DNA of 64,000 nt from Nomia melanderi (GCF_051020985.1 NC_135010.1:3408001-3472000), one strand, 5' to 3'; numbered from the stretch's first letter, positions 45,432 through 58,983 are shown. Made by a program: numbers and translations. The notes: generated by a model not told the origin, from the sequence alone.

Positions 45432-48400
45432 CGGGAAACGAGTCACAACTTGCGGCGTCTCTCCTCTCTCGGCGGAACGGCGCGCGGAGCAGCGGACGGA
45501 CGCTGTGGAACAAGACAACGCCGCATGCTGTGTTCGCGCGCGCGCTCACGCTTCTCTCCCCGCGTAACACGTAAAACCAGAAACGAGTAAACGTGAAATT
45601 CACTTCCACGCTTCCGCATCCGACATGAATGACGAATTCCCCCGTACTCGCCTCTTTGCCTGGCGAATTTACGAGGTCGACCCAGTTCTTTCGCTTTTCA
45701 AAATGGAGGAAATTTCGTGGCAACTCCGAGACCGCTGTCGTGAACGAATTCGTAGTTTTATTTTCGAGTTTCTGGACCGTTTCGCGTTTCGAGAATGTTA
45801 CGAGGATCGTATCGCTTCGAATAACGGTCGAACAGAATTTCGAGAATGTCCGTCGCTTACGCGATCGAACGAGCAGCTTTCTTGGCGGCGGAAGTCGGTC
45901 CGGGTCGATTACGGAGATTCCATCGGCGAGAAATGCAGGACGGCTAGAGTCCGTGTGTGCCGATCAGTCTCGCCGTCGACTTTCGCGTTAATACGGCTTT
46001 AAAGACAAATACGTCAAATGAGGGTACTATCTCTTATCTATCATAGCGGTATCCACAAACACGGTTATATTTAGCGGCTTCATTAGTACACTGGCGAACG
46101 ATTAGCGCGTCGTTATGTGGGCCCCGAGAGACCGATTACTTTCCTTTCGAAGCTATCCGGAACTAATGAAATATCCTGAGCTTTTTCGAGCCGCGCGGAT
46201 AACCGTGGCGCGCGCCGGTAACTTCAACGGGCACGCGCGCGCGTATGGAAATCGGAGATTTCAACGGCGGCACGAGCGGTAACGTCCGGAGCACTTCACA
46301 TTCTTCGCGTAAATGCCTGGCGTTTGAGTCATCGTTCTCGTAACGACTCATTAATATTCCGTTAAACGGAATTCTATGATCGTGAGCGCGCCACGAGGCA
46401 GCTTGCCGGCGCGTTCATAATCAACGAATGGCCGTTTTAATTGCGCGGCTCGCGCGATTCGGAAAACAAGAGGGAAACAAGAGGGAAACAAGAGGGAAAC
46501 AAGTGGAAACAAGTGGAAACAAGAGGAAAATCGATAGATACGTTCGGCGACTCGCGTCGAGGCCTTTAATCGCCGTAAATTTTAGTCTCGAGCATAACGT
46601 TACATCAGGTCTCGAGGAAAGTAGATCACTTGGGGAAGCCCCGCGGAGCTGTCCGCGCTCGATCGCGGCAAAACCGATCGACGGAGGATCCGCTCGCGGA
46701 GAAATTCGTCGGCCTGCTCCGGTATTTGCCTCAATGTCGACATCGAAACGGCATCGCTATCTCATAGGTGTGCGCCGGCATACGCGAGGGAACCTGGCAC
46801 CGCGCTGCCAACGGAGAAAGTGCGGCAACCATTAAGGTAAAGGTTAAAGAAGACGAGGGCGAGGTGGTGAAGGTGGCTCGACCAGAAGTCGAGACACCGA
46901 TGAACGCTACAAAATTGCGAATTTGGAACGAACCGCTGAATCGTTCGCTCGATATCGGTTCTTTGTTGCGGTAGCTAACCGCTGGTAGCTTTCTCGGTTA
47001 ACGGTTGACCGTTGAAGCCCGATGGTTAGCTACTATGGTATACTTTTTATCGTTCAAATTTCTGTTTCTCCAAGTGTCTCAATCGTGCTCGTCGTTTATC
47101 GTTTCGTATTTGGGTCGAAAATTCGGATGGACCGTTCAATGGTGTCCGACAATGTGGCGTGCAACGAAACGAGTCCGATGAAGTACCGGTATTCGAACAT
47201 GCAACCGAACAAAGCAGTTCGTCGATCAAAAGCGAGGCGAGCATGGACGCGACCGTGGACGGAGCCCCGGTGGTATCTATAGGCGCTTGCGGAACTGACG
47301 AGTCGGAAGCCCCCCTACTCCGCCTTGGAATACCGGTTAATGTGGTACACTGACCTACTCTTCAGCCACCGCGATACCACTGGGAATACCCCACCACACT
47401 GTTATTCTCTCGTCCTTCTCTCTCCTCCAGTTCTTCGTTCTCGCTCGCCGTTCCTCGCCCTCTCTCTTTCTCTCCTGCGCCGTCCGTCCTCGTCTCTCCC
47501 GCATTCCCTTTCAGCATCTCAGGCGATTCCGCCTCTCTCGCGTGGACTACTAGCTCTCGTTCTTCCTCCGCTGCGAATAATCCTGCCCCGACGTATCCTG
47601 GTTCACCGTGTTTCGGGAAACCCAAACTTTTCTCCTCTTATTCATCCCTTTTCTCTTCTGTAATTCAAAGACCGCATAGACCGAACCATCTAATACGCTC
47701 TTTAATATCGCGGAAGGATTGAGATCCCAATAAGCGAATAGAAAAATTCTTTTCTCAGGAAACTGTTAATCCCCTGACGGAAATCATCAGTTCGCGGTGT
47801 TCTTCGAAAGAGAAGGAAAAAGGTGTGCAAGGAGGCAGCTTCCGGTAACCATTTCCGCTCGATCGAGCCGCGCGCCGATCACGTGAACATAATTGCGAAT
47901 AATTTATAGAGAAATTAACGATAGCAGCGTATAAATGTCTGGCAAGCATTTCGAGAGCCCTGGTGAGTCGCGAGGCGGCGGTGCCCGGCACGGAGATCCT
48001 CCGAAAAATGCAGCGGCCGCGAGAAATCGGCGTGCTGACACTGACACTGGTTGCCCGAGCCAATCATGAATTGGCATGGAAGAGCAACGAACCGCCTCGC
48101 GAGAGATGTCTACAACCTCGTGGCAATGCTTCGAGTCGGTTCCCCACTCGCTAAGGAAGTCGCTCCTCCGGAGAAATTTCACCGCGAACCGAGCGCAGCG
48201 GCGGCAACCTCCGCCGACATGGCAGTCCTCGTAGGCTACACGTCCTCCTCTACAGCCAATACCCGAATACCTAATAGCCAAGGCTCGGGGTCTTCTAAAT
48301 GTCAAAGAACTACCAAGGCAAGACGTATCTGCACACGTAGTAATGGGAACGGCTCAGTGAAAATCGTTTCAGCTCAAGCAGCGGCGGACATCCTATCGGC

Positions 48401-49344
48401 CGGAGGTTAAGGACAAGGTTATCCGTCGATTACAAGATTACCCCCGCGCGCGAAGAGAGACTGAACGGCCGAGAAAGACCAAGCAGGTTGTTGGTTTCGT
48501 TTAAGCTCCGTCGCCGAGTATAATTGATCACCGGTTACGGTGAATTTATTAACCGACCGACGAACGGGGACGAAAATTTACTCGACGCGAAATGGCCCGA
48601 AGTTCCCCGGACACCATGGTGATTTGTTGTTTCTCGAACCGACGAGAGAGCCCAGGACCGTCTAGGAGATACACCGTTGCAACACGCAGCGCTCGCACGA
48701 GATCGCGGACGCCGATCCTCATAAAATAAATATCCCTATGAAATTACGCTCGTTATTATTCAACGGGCCAACAACTTTGACACCCGTTCGCGTGCGCCGC
48801 GCCGCGCCGGTTTCCTAACTCAAATATATGGTCCCATTCGCGCGGCTTCGCGTCGGTCTCGCGCCGAGCACAATCGCTTTTTCGTGCGGAGGTTTTCGCC
48901 TCGGCCTGCCCGATGTTCCCCTTCGTTTTTCATTGTCCGCGCGCGCGGATGGAAAGTCGCGCGTACGCGGCCGTTTGGCCAGTCGCCGTGAAAAAATCCG
49001 TCGCCGGACCGACGTATTTGCGGCGCGATCGACTGCCCGGCCATTAATACGGGGTAAGCGCGGTCCGAAATACCGAAATGCTTCCGTGCCACCAGGAATC
49101 CTCCTTTATGACACGGTTACCAGTACCCGTTACTAACTGTTAGGTTTTAGTGCCAGGTTCCACTGACACGTTGCGAGCGGCCTCTCCGGGCAGTTCGAAG
49201 GATAAAGATGTTTCCGATTATACGCTCGTCGATTCAAGCGTTATTCCGAAAAACTTCAGAATGAAATGATTTAAAGGAGATTTTTCCGAAAGCGGTGAAA
49301 AGTAATTGTATACGGATTACTTGAAATTTGAAAATTTATTATGA
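45432..49344. other. GC-rich non-coding region upstream of the zinc-finger gene
   Basis: No exon identified. Open frames on both strands overlap and are rich in R, S, A and T. The block at 47395-47600 is pyrimidine-rich (CTCTC-type). The region is best described as the large first intron or upstream regulatory domain of the zinc-finger gene; which one depends on the true first exon. Confidence 0.35.
46461..46530 (+). repeat. 11-12 bp minisatellite
   Basis: Six copies of a GGGAAACAAGAG unit: the first three are 12-base GAGGGAAACAA units and the later ones are 10-11-base TGGAAACAAG units. A small purine-rich tandem repeat, likely variable between individuals. Confidence 0.75.
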
Positions 49345-49561
49345 TTAATCAGTTAACTGCGTTCGATGAGTGTACACGTCATCTTAAAACGCGAAATGGT
49401 ACTGTTTGAACGATGAATTATTTATTTTCTTAAATAAATGTGTAATTCTTTTTCGTTTTGCTTTGGTTTTTCGTTAGAATATATTATAGATGCATTTTCC
49501 CTGGGTCTGACGAGTGCACATTTTGTTATTTGATTTCATGGCGCACGCAATGAGAGATTAA
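49345..49561 (+). mobile_element. TTAA-ended short element, family E copy 3
   Basis: Left end TTAATCAGTTAACTGCGTTC then GAGTGTACACGTCATCTTAAA, alignable with 7235 and, inverted, with 20310. AAATAAATGTGTAATTCTTT lies at the same interior position. 217 bp. An AT-rich insertion inside the GC-rich upstream region. Confidence 0.65.
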
Positions 49562-50333
49562 ATAGATTCATTAAACGAAGATCGGTCATCTTTTTCTTCC
49601 TCGATTTCTGAATTTTTAGCAGTTTAGAGTAATTACCAAGTCGATGACGTTTTTCAAAGAATTTTCTTTAATCCCAGGAAAATTCCGAATCGTTGAAACA
49701 AGTAGACCTGACCTTCCCTACGATGTCGTCCGTAGCATTGCGAAAGGCCAAGGACGGCCAGCGACGCCTATTCGAATTTCCTGCAGCAAGTCTCGACCCG
49801 GGGGTCGCTGAATTTCTTTGCCACGACTCGGAGTGGAGAAACTGAAAAATGTCGGCCGGAATTCGCGAGACTTCGGTCGCGAATACGAGACACGGGTTCT
49901 ATCGTTAGAAAGCGTGGTAACTCGAGTGACGTATGTGGTGCAAGAAATTCTGTAGTCGGGAATCGATTCATAAAGGCGGACACTAACGTTTGCAAAACGT
50001 TTCGAGAGACCTTGTCGATCAGGGAACACGTCCGGCTATCCCGGATTATCAATCGAGCGGCCATGTTGCGCGATCGGTACGCTCAAGAATATTCTTTCGT
50101 CGTCCCCATTATATAATCGACAAATATCCGTAGGATCGGAACGTCAACGCGATAAGCCCTGCCCGGTTGGCGGCGCGTGCTTGTTCCCGAGCGATTGAAA
50201 AGAACGATAAAAATGGTCTTTACATAATTTCGTGGTCGGACGTGTGCCCGAGAAACGTCGAAAAGATCGAGAGAAAGGTGGAAAGGAAAGGCCGTGCGCG
50301 CGGTGTGCGTCGTCGTCGGTTTTGTTAACTTAC
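49562..50333. other. GC-rich non-coding stretch
   Basis: Open frames on the minus strand overlap one another without motifs. Nothing is called besides the donor at its right edge. Confidence 0.35.
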
Positions 50334-50414
50334 ATATGAGCAGCGTGGTATCCAGAGTGGAATTGTTGTTGTCCTCAGGACCTCCTCTTGTAAATCTATC
50401 CACTGAACGAGACA
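50334..50414 (-). other. Candidate exon of the zinc-finger gene (distal option 1)
   Basis: A strong minus-strand donor, ATATGTAAGTTA (GT at 50333-50332), ends a stretch that is open in the one-base phase required by the acceptor at 42740. The peptide includes FTRGGPEDNNNSTLDTTLLI. A possible acceptor, GGTGAACAG (AG at about 50416-50415), has a poor pyrimidine tract, and the stop just upstream means the frame has no ATG here. It would be an internal exon or, more simply, the end of an untranslated first exon. Confidence 0.25.
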
Positions 50415-51284
50415 CTGTTCACCCGCTGAGATTCCCGGTTCCCCCGACAACCGAATTATACCGAATTATACCGAACGATATCACTTTTACAGACTTCACC
50501 TCTCACAAGGGCGAGATGGGACCCGGTTGTACGTGAACCAAGGGTCGAACTTTATATCCCTTTGGGCGCGGAAAACAACCTGGCACAAGATCACGCAAAT
50601 AATCAGCGATTGTCCGTCCGTGTGCGTGTGACGCGTGCGTCGGCTACCAAACGCCGACCGGTCGAATCGTTATCGGGGACAATTAACGACCGCGTCTAAT
50701 TCCCCCGTGAAAACCGGAAGCCGGGAACAGGACCACAAAACTTTCACTGCGGTCTTCTTGTTTCTTCTCTTCCGTCTCTCTGGCTCCTGTTCGCCAAAGG
50801 CGTCCGCCTTTTTGCTTGGCGAGGTGGCGCGCGTCCTTCCGACACTGCCGGTGAGGATCGGGGTCCGGGCGTGGATATCAGGAAGAGGAATTCCCGCGGG
50901 ACAGGGTCCTTGACCTTGCCCAGAATCTCCTTCCTTGCCTCCGCGAGCACTGTCGACAGCACATCAGCCTCCCGGTGTTCTTCATCGGCCGTCCGCCTTC
51001 CCTCTTCCCGGCGGGTTCACGGTGCGCCGCGATCGCGGCGTCCTCGATCCTCGCGCGCGCGACTCGTCCGATCCTCCGCGATCGGTTCGCGCGCGGACAC
51101 GATCGGAACAGCGGCGAGGCTCCCCGGCGAGGTCGGGGGATCCCAATGACAGGCCGCGGTTAGCGAGCCCGCTTCGGCTGGGCCACACGAACCGGAACGG
51201 ATCGGATCGGAGCGTACCCGCGTCCAGGTACCCGTCGTCACTTGTCCGCGACACGAATTTTCGTCAACCAGCGGCGGCCTCTTT
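50415..51284. other. GC-rich region, possible promoter
   Basis: CpG-dense sequence without motif-bearing frames. A direct repeat of CCGAATTATA occurs at 50451-50470. Lying between the candidate exon at 50334 and the GAGA tract, it is a reasonable place for a transcription start. Confidence 0.3.
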
Positions 51285-51575
51285 CTTTTTTTCTTTTTCT
51301 TTTTCTTTCTCGTCCCCTTTTTCTCTTTCGTTTCCTCCGCGCACTCTTCCCTGCCGATGTCCCGCGAATCTTTCGATCGAGGCGGCACGTTCGTTTCAAT
51401 TGAGGGATGGAGAGAGACAGAGGAAGAAAGAGAGAAAGAGAGAGAGAAAGAAAGACTGTTCGCACGTGTGTGCGTGTGTAAGAAAGAGAGAGAGAAAGGA
51501 GAAGAGAGGAACAGAGAGAGAGAGAGACAGGAGAGAGGAAGAGGGAAAGAGAGAGGAGAGAGAGAGGAGGTGGGA
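51285..51575 (+). repeat. Pyrimidine tract and GAGA-rich purine tract
   Basis: Positions 51285-51335 are nearly all pyrimidine (TTTCTTTTTC units). Positions 51408-51575 are mostly GAGAGA and GAAAGA units. GAGAG is the core site of insect GAGA factor, so the tract could be a promoter or boundary element. The long open frames across it are composition artefacts. Confidence 0.6.
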
Positions 51576-51710
51576 GGCCTTGTGGATCTGACACGAGCTG
51601 GAAAGAGGCCTCGCTCGCCTGGCGCCGGACGAGATGCGACTAATTCCTAAAAGTAGGCGAGGAAGAAACGAACTGGATGGCCTGTGGGCCCTTACTGCGA
51701 GGGGCCTTAC

Positions 51711-51912
51711 GCTGTACCGACCGACAGGGGCCCCTACTTCGAGAAGCCTCCTTGCGTATTGAGCCGGGGGGGACCGTGGACCCCCCACCTAAAACTCTGG
51801 CCGCCTCCTTCCCCTGTGTTCCACCACCATCGTCGCCACCACCACTGCAACCGCCACCGCCACCCGTTCTTGCTCTTCTTCCACCACCTTGCCTCACGGT
51901 CCGAACCATCAT
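51711..51912 (-). other. Candidate first coding exon of the zinc-finger gene (distal option 2)
   Basis: Minus strand: two adjacent ATGs (51912-51910 and 51909-51907) open 67 codons and one extra base up to a donor (TACAGCGTAAGG, GT at 51710-51709). A second donor 15 bases further on (CTCGCAGTAAGG) keeps the same phase. Both fit the acceptor at 42740. The peptide is glycine-rich (GGT/GGC runs from a CCACCA-type simple repeat), which weakens the coding case. It would imply a 9 kb first intron. Confidence 0.2.
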
Positions 51913-54900
51913 CCTCCACCATCGGCGTGTTAAATCACCGTCCACCCGGTGTGTTCCCTCCACCGCGTTCCGCGGCCCTGGCGTTATTATGACGCGCGGG
52001 TACACCGCCACCCGGGACCGTCGCGTCGCCGGAAAGTGTTTTCCTGGCGAAAACGATTTTAATTGGGACAAGGGAGTTTGCGGTTTGCGCGGGACTCGCG
52101 TCTTGCGAGTAAGCTGTTCACTCTGTAGTGCTCAAGTAGTATGTGAATCGCTGAGAAGCCGATGCAGTTAAGTCCCAGAAGTAAAAATTGAGAAAATTAA
52201 TGTTTCGACTTCTGAAATTATTATATAACATATTCAGAAGCTATAAAAAGAAGGGTTCCCTGACCTAGGAAAAATGGAAAAATGAGGAAATCCTTTAATA
52301 ACTGAAAAGAATATTATTTATTCCATTACAATTTACAATTTTGAGCGACTCATTGGCTTCGCCGATTTGATGGATTATTTGTAACCGCATTGACGAATTG
52401 CAAATTAACCCCTTGCTATTAGAGATAATTTCGTAAGATTCGTAATAAAAATTTTCAAGGGAATTTGGTAAATCTCTGGGATCTTTACTTATTTTCCAGA
52501 GAAACGAAATATTACTTGTATATTATTAATATTTATTAAATATTAATTAAATTAATATTAAACATGTATATTTATCTAGGCTTAGCTAATTACTCATTTA
52601 CCTTATCTTTTTATTGGCGGTGAATCTAAGAAAGCATTTGTAGGATGACAACTAAACGTAAACCAATTAATTAATTAACTATGTTCCGGTATCTAACTGT
52701 TAATGTAAATATTAATTATTATTAAACTATACGTATAGATCAGAAACAAAATTTTTTTAACGTAAATCATACAGTGATTCAACTTTTAAAAATTTCGAAA
52801 TTTCAACGCTAGAACTACTGCTTTTAGTTGGTTAGGTATTGGTACATAAACATTCATACGTATGCTGAAATTCTCAAAGGTAATTTAAAATTTGTATATG
52901 TATCAGGTAATCAATATTGCAAAAAATATCAAAATAGATTACTGTATATAATGTAGTTCATTTTATTAATAAAATTAATTATTTAGTATAACAATTCTCT
53001 TTGCTTTAATTTTTCCAAAATTGCAGTAAAACTTTTAACATGACTTTTTCAAATTTTACATAAATTTAAGTAAGTACCATATTTATTAATCAACCTCACA
53101 TCAATTTTAAAATTAACACAATTTCTTCACACTTCGTCGACAACACATTACTTAAAATCATCTTAAAAGACAAGCTTATACTTTTCTCCTACAAAAAAAA
53201 CATCAATTTACTTTAAAATAATATAATAATCACTTCCTTCCTGAATTTTATCATTAATATAATTACATCCTCATAATAATCACTTAAAAATTCATCACTT
53301 CCTATACTTCATAATTAGCAATACAATTAATTTTGTGATTCCTAGTACTCGCTCCTTTAATAAACCTCCTGTCTCCTTCATATAACATCACGTTCATTAG
53401 TCACCGTAAATGAAAAGATTTTCCGATCCGTCTAACAATTAATAGCGGCGGAATAATTATTTTAGCCGAACAATGACTACGTTCAGTTTATTCACACGGC
53501 TTCCAATAGAACCGTGACAAACGGCAAATAAGTATCGTATAAATAATCGAATCGCGGAGTACCTTGAAACAGCGATTCGAGCGAGACGAGACGCTTTCGA
53601 CGGAAGTTTCCTGGTCGTAACGATAATCACCGATACACTCGTGTTTCACCAGAGAGCAACGGAAAGATCGATAAATTCGTGGATAATAACGGCGGCGCGT
53701 GTGTGTGGCATCGATGATATTGGCCAACGTGGAATTCGTTCTTACTACGGCGCGTCTGTGTCCGAGTTTTGAATTTAATTGGCATAGACGAGAAATTTCG
53801 CAATTTTTACCTTCACCGGGCACATCGACGAACACCTACACGCACCAGCTACAAGCGAATGGTCAGGGAAACACGTAAAACCGCATGCACGCGCACCCTT
53901 CCCTTACACTTCTTTATTTGGAACAATTTCTTTTGTTCTTGGGTTTTCCGTCATTTTCAAGTTGAAACGCGCGGGCTCGTCGCGACCCTGGTTACCTGAT
54001 CAACGAATCGTGTTCTTGTATATCGGTGATCGATGATCATCGTGCGAGTGTGAAAGTATGAATTTTTATGGGATAAACGAAAAATATAGTGAAACAAAGA
54101 GAAGTTGAATTTGGAGAGAGAAAAATTCATTTGTAAGGGTATGGAACAAAGAAATATGAATTAAATTAACTTGAATAAGGTTAAAATAAAGGAAAATTAA
54201 TTCGCAGAGAATTGAAACGAAGAAATATTAATTTACAATGAATTAAAACGGTGAGAAAATAATTTATAGAGAGTTAAAACAAATGAATTTAATTTACAAA
54301 AATTTGTAAGAGAGATTTATTTCTTGTAAGAGTGTTAGCAGATTTGAATTGAAAGAGTAGCTCGATTAAACTGTATTAAACACTTGAATATTATTGAATT
54401 TTCTAAAATTTTTAAATAATCGACTAGGTACAAAATAAACGCATGAAATTTGTAGTTTATTGATAATGTAATTGTTTCTTAATCATTACCTCTAATCCTT
54501 GTATAGGTATAAATAAAATATAATTTGTTTAATTTCAAGAGATTTACGTATTTTAAGTAGTTTCAAAGGAAACTGAAATGTTTCCTAGAAAAGTATTCAT
54601 TGCGTCCTTTTCAATTGGATATACAATACTACAAACAATATTTTTACACAAAATTAGAATATAGTTTTCTATATAAGAATAAAACACATCATGAATTCTA
54701 AAGACAACAATTGTTTTACGAAACAAATCCAACAACGATAGTTACATTTTTGTTACTACAACAAAAGTAGTTAGTTTAAAAATGCTACATTACTGCTACT
54801 GCTATATTACATAAAAATGAAACAATACAACAGAACGAAAAATTATTTCGTTCCATTACAAGAATCTCTCAAGAATAGATAATCTATAATCTAACTTAAA

Positions 54901-57610
54901 TTTATCTTAATTAAATGTTAATTTAATTTTTCAAAAACATCTTGTTTCACTTTGACATGGACTTATAAAGATTGAAAGAGATTTGTGATCGTACGCTTCT
55001 TTGTCTTTTAACAAGAAATAAGTTTGCATCTTCTTAATTTAGATATAATTATTTATAAAATAATCGAGATATATTTTTGCAACCGTAAAATAACGGAATG
55101 GAACAGACTAAAAACTTGAATAAAGGGATGTTCATACGCTTTCAGCACATAGTTCGTCATGGCCATTTCTTGCTCGTGGCGTTTTTCCACGCTCGCATTA
55201 GCTGCTAAGATACATCGCATTCGTTTAGTACACTATGTATTAATGAACATTAATAACGCATGTTATCGTCAAATATATTTTCTAATGCAACATATTAAAC
55301 TAATAATATTGTTTCACGCGATGAAACGAACCGCTGTCTATATGAGTGGTAAGAAACGAACAATCTTTGAGAAAATAGAAAATTGTACGTTACACACTAG
55401 CTTAAGTATAATACTGTTTAAAATATTTATTGGAACGAATACCATGATAATGATTGTTAAAATAAGAAAAATGTAAGGAGTTTTGCTCAATGAACAAGTA
55501 ATTTCACATAACTAAAGTTAAGTAAAGTAACACAACAACGTACATACCTAATATATCGTATAGAAAACTTATATACATCTCTTTTGTATTATAATTGTTA
55601 ATAACATTAATTAAGATATTTAAATTAATACTACCGGTAAAATAAGTTTTCAATAAGTAGCATGATACGAAGCAAATATATGAAATTCTCGCAATGCACA
55701 AATGCCTACTGATGTTCTATATTATGGATTAATTTAAAAATGGCTTTGAAAAAAATAAAATATTCCTTCGATACTATAATAAACATTATTAACTTGTAAT
55801 AATAAATAAAGTCTATCGTATTAAATGTGTAACTATAATTTGTACTAATGTTACTCGCAATAAAAAATAAAAAAATGAAGATTTTCTATAAAGTAGCACA
55901 ATATAATCATGCAAATTCTAATAACAAAGAGTACTTCAAATTTTTAAGCTTCAGTAAAAATGATTAATAAATAAATTAAATGGTTAATAAAATTCATAAA
56001 TGGTTAATAAATAAATTAAAAAATTTAAATGACGAAATGCAACTTCAACAATCTGACCATATTTTCAGGAAGAGTTGCGCCGCAGCTCACAAAGGTACAT
56101 ACAATGGTAATAGCAGACAACATGGGTCCTATTTTCACAGGATTAGGTTTTAACTCAGAAAGGCGGCGAGGAAAAAAATCTGACCTTAGTTCTTCTTGCC
56201 ACCTAGAACTCTTTCGTCAAGGACCATGTCGATAGGCCAGTTTACTGTATTTTGCAAACTAGTGGTAACCTGGTTTTTTGCGTCATCCCCGAAAGTCCCG
56301 TTTTTCATTTACGGAAAACGAGCATGACTGCCACGAATTGTAGGGTAACTGTAAAAGGATTTCCCGTTGAAGGGTTAGTGACTTTTTTTAACATCACCAG
56401 TACTAGCACTCTCGTACCTGGCATGGATTTTATTGCTTTTGAGGGAAAAACCTAGTCGTGGCGTAAAATTTCATCGTCAAAGGGTTGTTCGTACTATTTC
56501 AAACGTTTTGTATGTTAACAATTAGTTATGTAATCTTATTTATTTTTAATGAATCATTGAATTGATGGTGGTATTTTATGTAAGTAATAAATATATATGT
56601 TATCTTTATTTATCTGTAATATAAAAAACATTTGTATGGCAGAATACATTGGAATGTTTGTTATTGGATTGAGTCAAGAATAACTTTCGCCATAGATGGC
56701 GAGAACTGAATGAATCACAATTAAAGAATTAATACGGAGTTTTTAACATCAATAGCTATTGTTAAATTGATTAGTAACGAGCGATTATATACCAATTATA
56801 CACACACTTAAAAGTTAGTTGTCAATTGTCTTTTATCCCATTATATTTAAGAGAATGAAACGTAAGTTAAATACGATAACAACTGAAATGACCAATATAT
56901 TGCCATTTTACGATAGATAGAATAGACTATTCTTTGTTGGTTCCAATCGTATAAAATATTATTACTTAATAGACGGTGAATTTTATGAATTTGCAGTGTT
57001 TACAAGTATTCAGTATCTAATAAAAAACGTGGAGTAAGGGAAACTTAATCGATTTTTATTTGAATTCTAGATTCTTGACATTTTTAACGTGAGAAGAAAG
57101 ATTTTTAGCACTCATCGTGTTTGTGAAATAATATGAAAAAATCAGTATTTGTTATAATTTCATTACAACTATTATAATACGAATACTAAACGTAAATTGA
57201 AAGTAATGGTAAGATCATGTTATCAAATTTATTCCATTAACCTGAAATTATATTTTCTGACGTACATTTAGAAATAAAAAATATTTTACAGTATATCTAA
57301 ATTTAAAAATTGAATCACTTAAATACTCATATTCATTATAAAAAATAAATCAGTAAATTCTGAGTACAAAGGTATACTCTGTACCTATATCTCATAGCTA
57401 CAATATTTATATCTTACATGTTCGAATTGTCCTCAAACGTTCTTTTTATCTCCCTACAACAACCAATTTTTCCCAACAAAACAACTGAATACGATTCATA
57501 GAAAAGTGCCTAACTTTAAGTGTCAAACTTCAAATCCTTCAAAATAAAGTAAAAACTGACCTAACGTTATATTAAATATATTGTATGATAACATTATAAC
57601 AATGTCATCT
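51913..57610. other. End of the GC-rich domain, then AT-rich DNA
   Basis: GC-rich to about 52170, then AT-rich. A GC-richer patch at 53450-54010 has overlapping frames without motifs. Positions 54060-54320 hold a degenerate 30-35 bp periodicity with words like GAATTGAAACGAAGAAATAT and GAATTAAAAC. The patch at 55150-55480 is an ATT-start plus frame of low complexity, and 56020-56470 is GC-moderate with plus frames lacking motifs. No gene or RNA is recognised. Confidence 0.35.
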
Positions 57611-57839
57611 TTAACCCTTTGTGACACGTAACCGTCTCGCCAAAAGTCTTCAAAGAAACTTTAAAATATTGTAACTAGACACAACAGACATACATTTCTA
57701 CAATTCGAATTCACTTTCCACCGAAAGATAACGAAAACTTCCTCGCATAAACAAAGCGTGTTCGGAGATCGAAATAACATTGCAAATTCGAGAAATAACA
57801 GAAAAATTAGTAAGCTGCAAATCCGTCACAAAAGGTTAA
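57611..57839 (+). mobile_element. TTAA-ended short element, family F
   Basis: Left end TTAACCCTTTGTGACACG; right end CCGTCACAAAAGGTTAA. The inverted repeat is about 14 bases, with one base of length difference. 229 bp of non-coding interior. Confidence 0.55.
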
Positions 57840-58600
57840 CCACTGCAAATATTATCGATGACCATTCATAAGAAGAAAAGTCGCGCTTAAATTGCGCGTA
57901 CACCACAATAAAATAATAAAAAAGAAAAGCAAATGATCTGATTCAGATTATTACACTTACAATTTTATTATTCATTTATTTATTTTCAAATGCTCGTATT
58001 AACAACAAGAAATCACTTACAGCGTTCCCCAGAAAAAACTTAGAGTCATTCCAGAATCGACAACGGTCAAACGCGACGCGCCTAATTTATTCTAACGAGC
58101 CGGACCGCATCAAACATTAATTACCCCGTTGCGATTGCGATATGGGTGAGCCGCGCGCAGCATAACCGTCGCACTCGCCACGGATCGCGGCCATTTGCGT
58201 CATAATAATTGTTGTATAACTTTCGATTAATTAGGCATCGGACCCCGCACCGCCTCCTCCTCCCCCTACCCCTCTTCCCCCTCGCCCGGCCACCGTTGTT
58301 GGTCGTGGAGGACGGTATTATATATTATTCTTCATTTTTCTTTTTTCTTTTGGCTTCCTTCGCTTCCTTGACGCAACGTAACGAGAAACGATCGTCGTTG
58401 GTCCCACTCCTCCCCCTCCCCTCCGCCCCACCCCGCCGACGATAGTCCCCGTCTCTCTCTCTTTCCGCCGATTCGTAGGAACGGGGCCCCACTTCTCCGC
58501 GAATCGGTTACACTTTCGTTGCTGCGACTAGTGGTACCACTCGGCCGCGTTCCTCGTCCGCGGGGATCGCTAACCAGATCGACCTAATTGTTTCCAAGTT
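57840..58600. other. GC-rich island with pyrimidine-rich core
   Basis: AT-rich up to about 58040, then GC-rich. 58240-58290 and 58405-58460 are C/T-rich. A good minus-strand donor-like word, CGCTGTAAGTGA, ends at about 58012, but no coding frame runs into it. The 78-codon plus frame is low-complexity. Confidence 0.3.
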
Positions 58601-58703
58601 TATTTTAAAGTATGTGAACCGTGAGAGCGTCTTCGGCGGATCCAGAAGGACAGGGAGCCGCGGGGAGGATTATTATTGATGGGGAAGGGGTTGGATACAG
58701 CAT

Positions 58704-58792
58704 GAAAATTCGTTTTCTATGAAAATTGCAGATAGGTTCCTTTGGAGATAAGGTAGCTGATCTGAGAAATATGCTTTGTGATAATGGAGTTA
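58704..58792 (+). repeat. 88 bp direct repeat, copy 1
   Basis: From AAAATTCGTTTTCTATGAAA to ATGCTTTGTGATAATGGAGT. Repeated 280 bases to the right with about 85% identity by eye. Probably part of a decayed transposon or a local duplication. Confidence 0.65.
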
Positions 58793-58983
58793 ACCACTGG
58801 GAATGACGAGTTAATATGTCAGTCAAAATTAGTTTCATTTTTCAGTATTTCAACATTTTCGTGTTCATTCGATAAATAATTTGCACGCTTCATCGAGTCA
58901 TATGTTCATACCAGTATAAATCATGGAATATTAAATTCCATTATTTTCTTGCGATGGAAAGGAAATAGGACACAGCAGGGTTA

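Noticed and set aside
50935..51591. 218-codon plus-strand frame
   Set aside because: Its C-terminal third is arginine/glutamate/lysine sequence produced by the GAGA tract, and it starts in a GC-rich stretch without a motif.
53488..53835. 115-codon minus-strand frame
   Set aside because: Starts at GTG directly after a stop codon, has no motif, and the donor inside it would leave an implausible 26-base exon.
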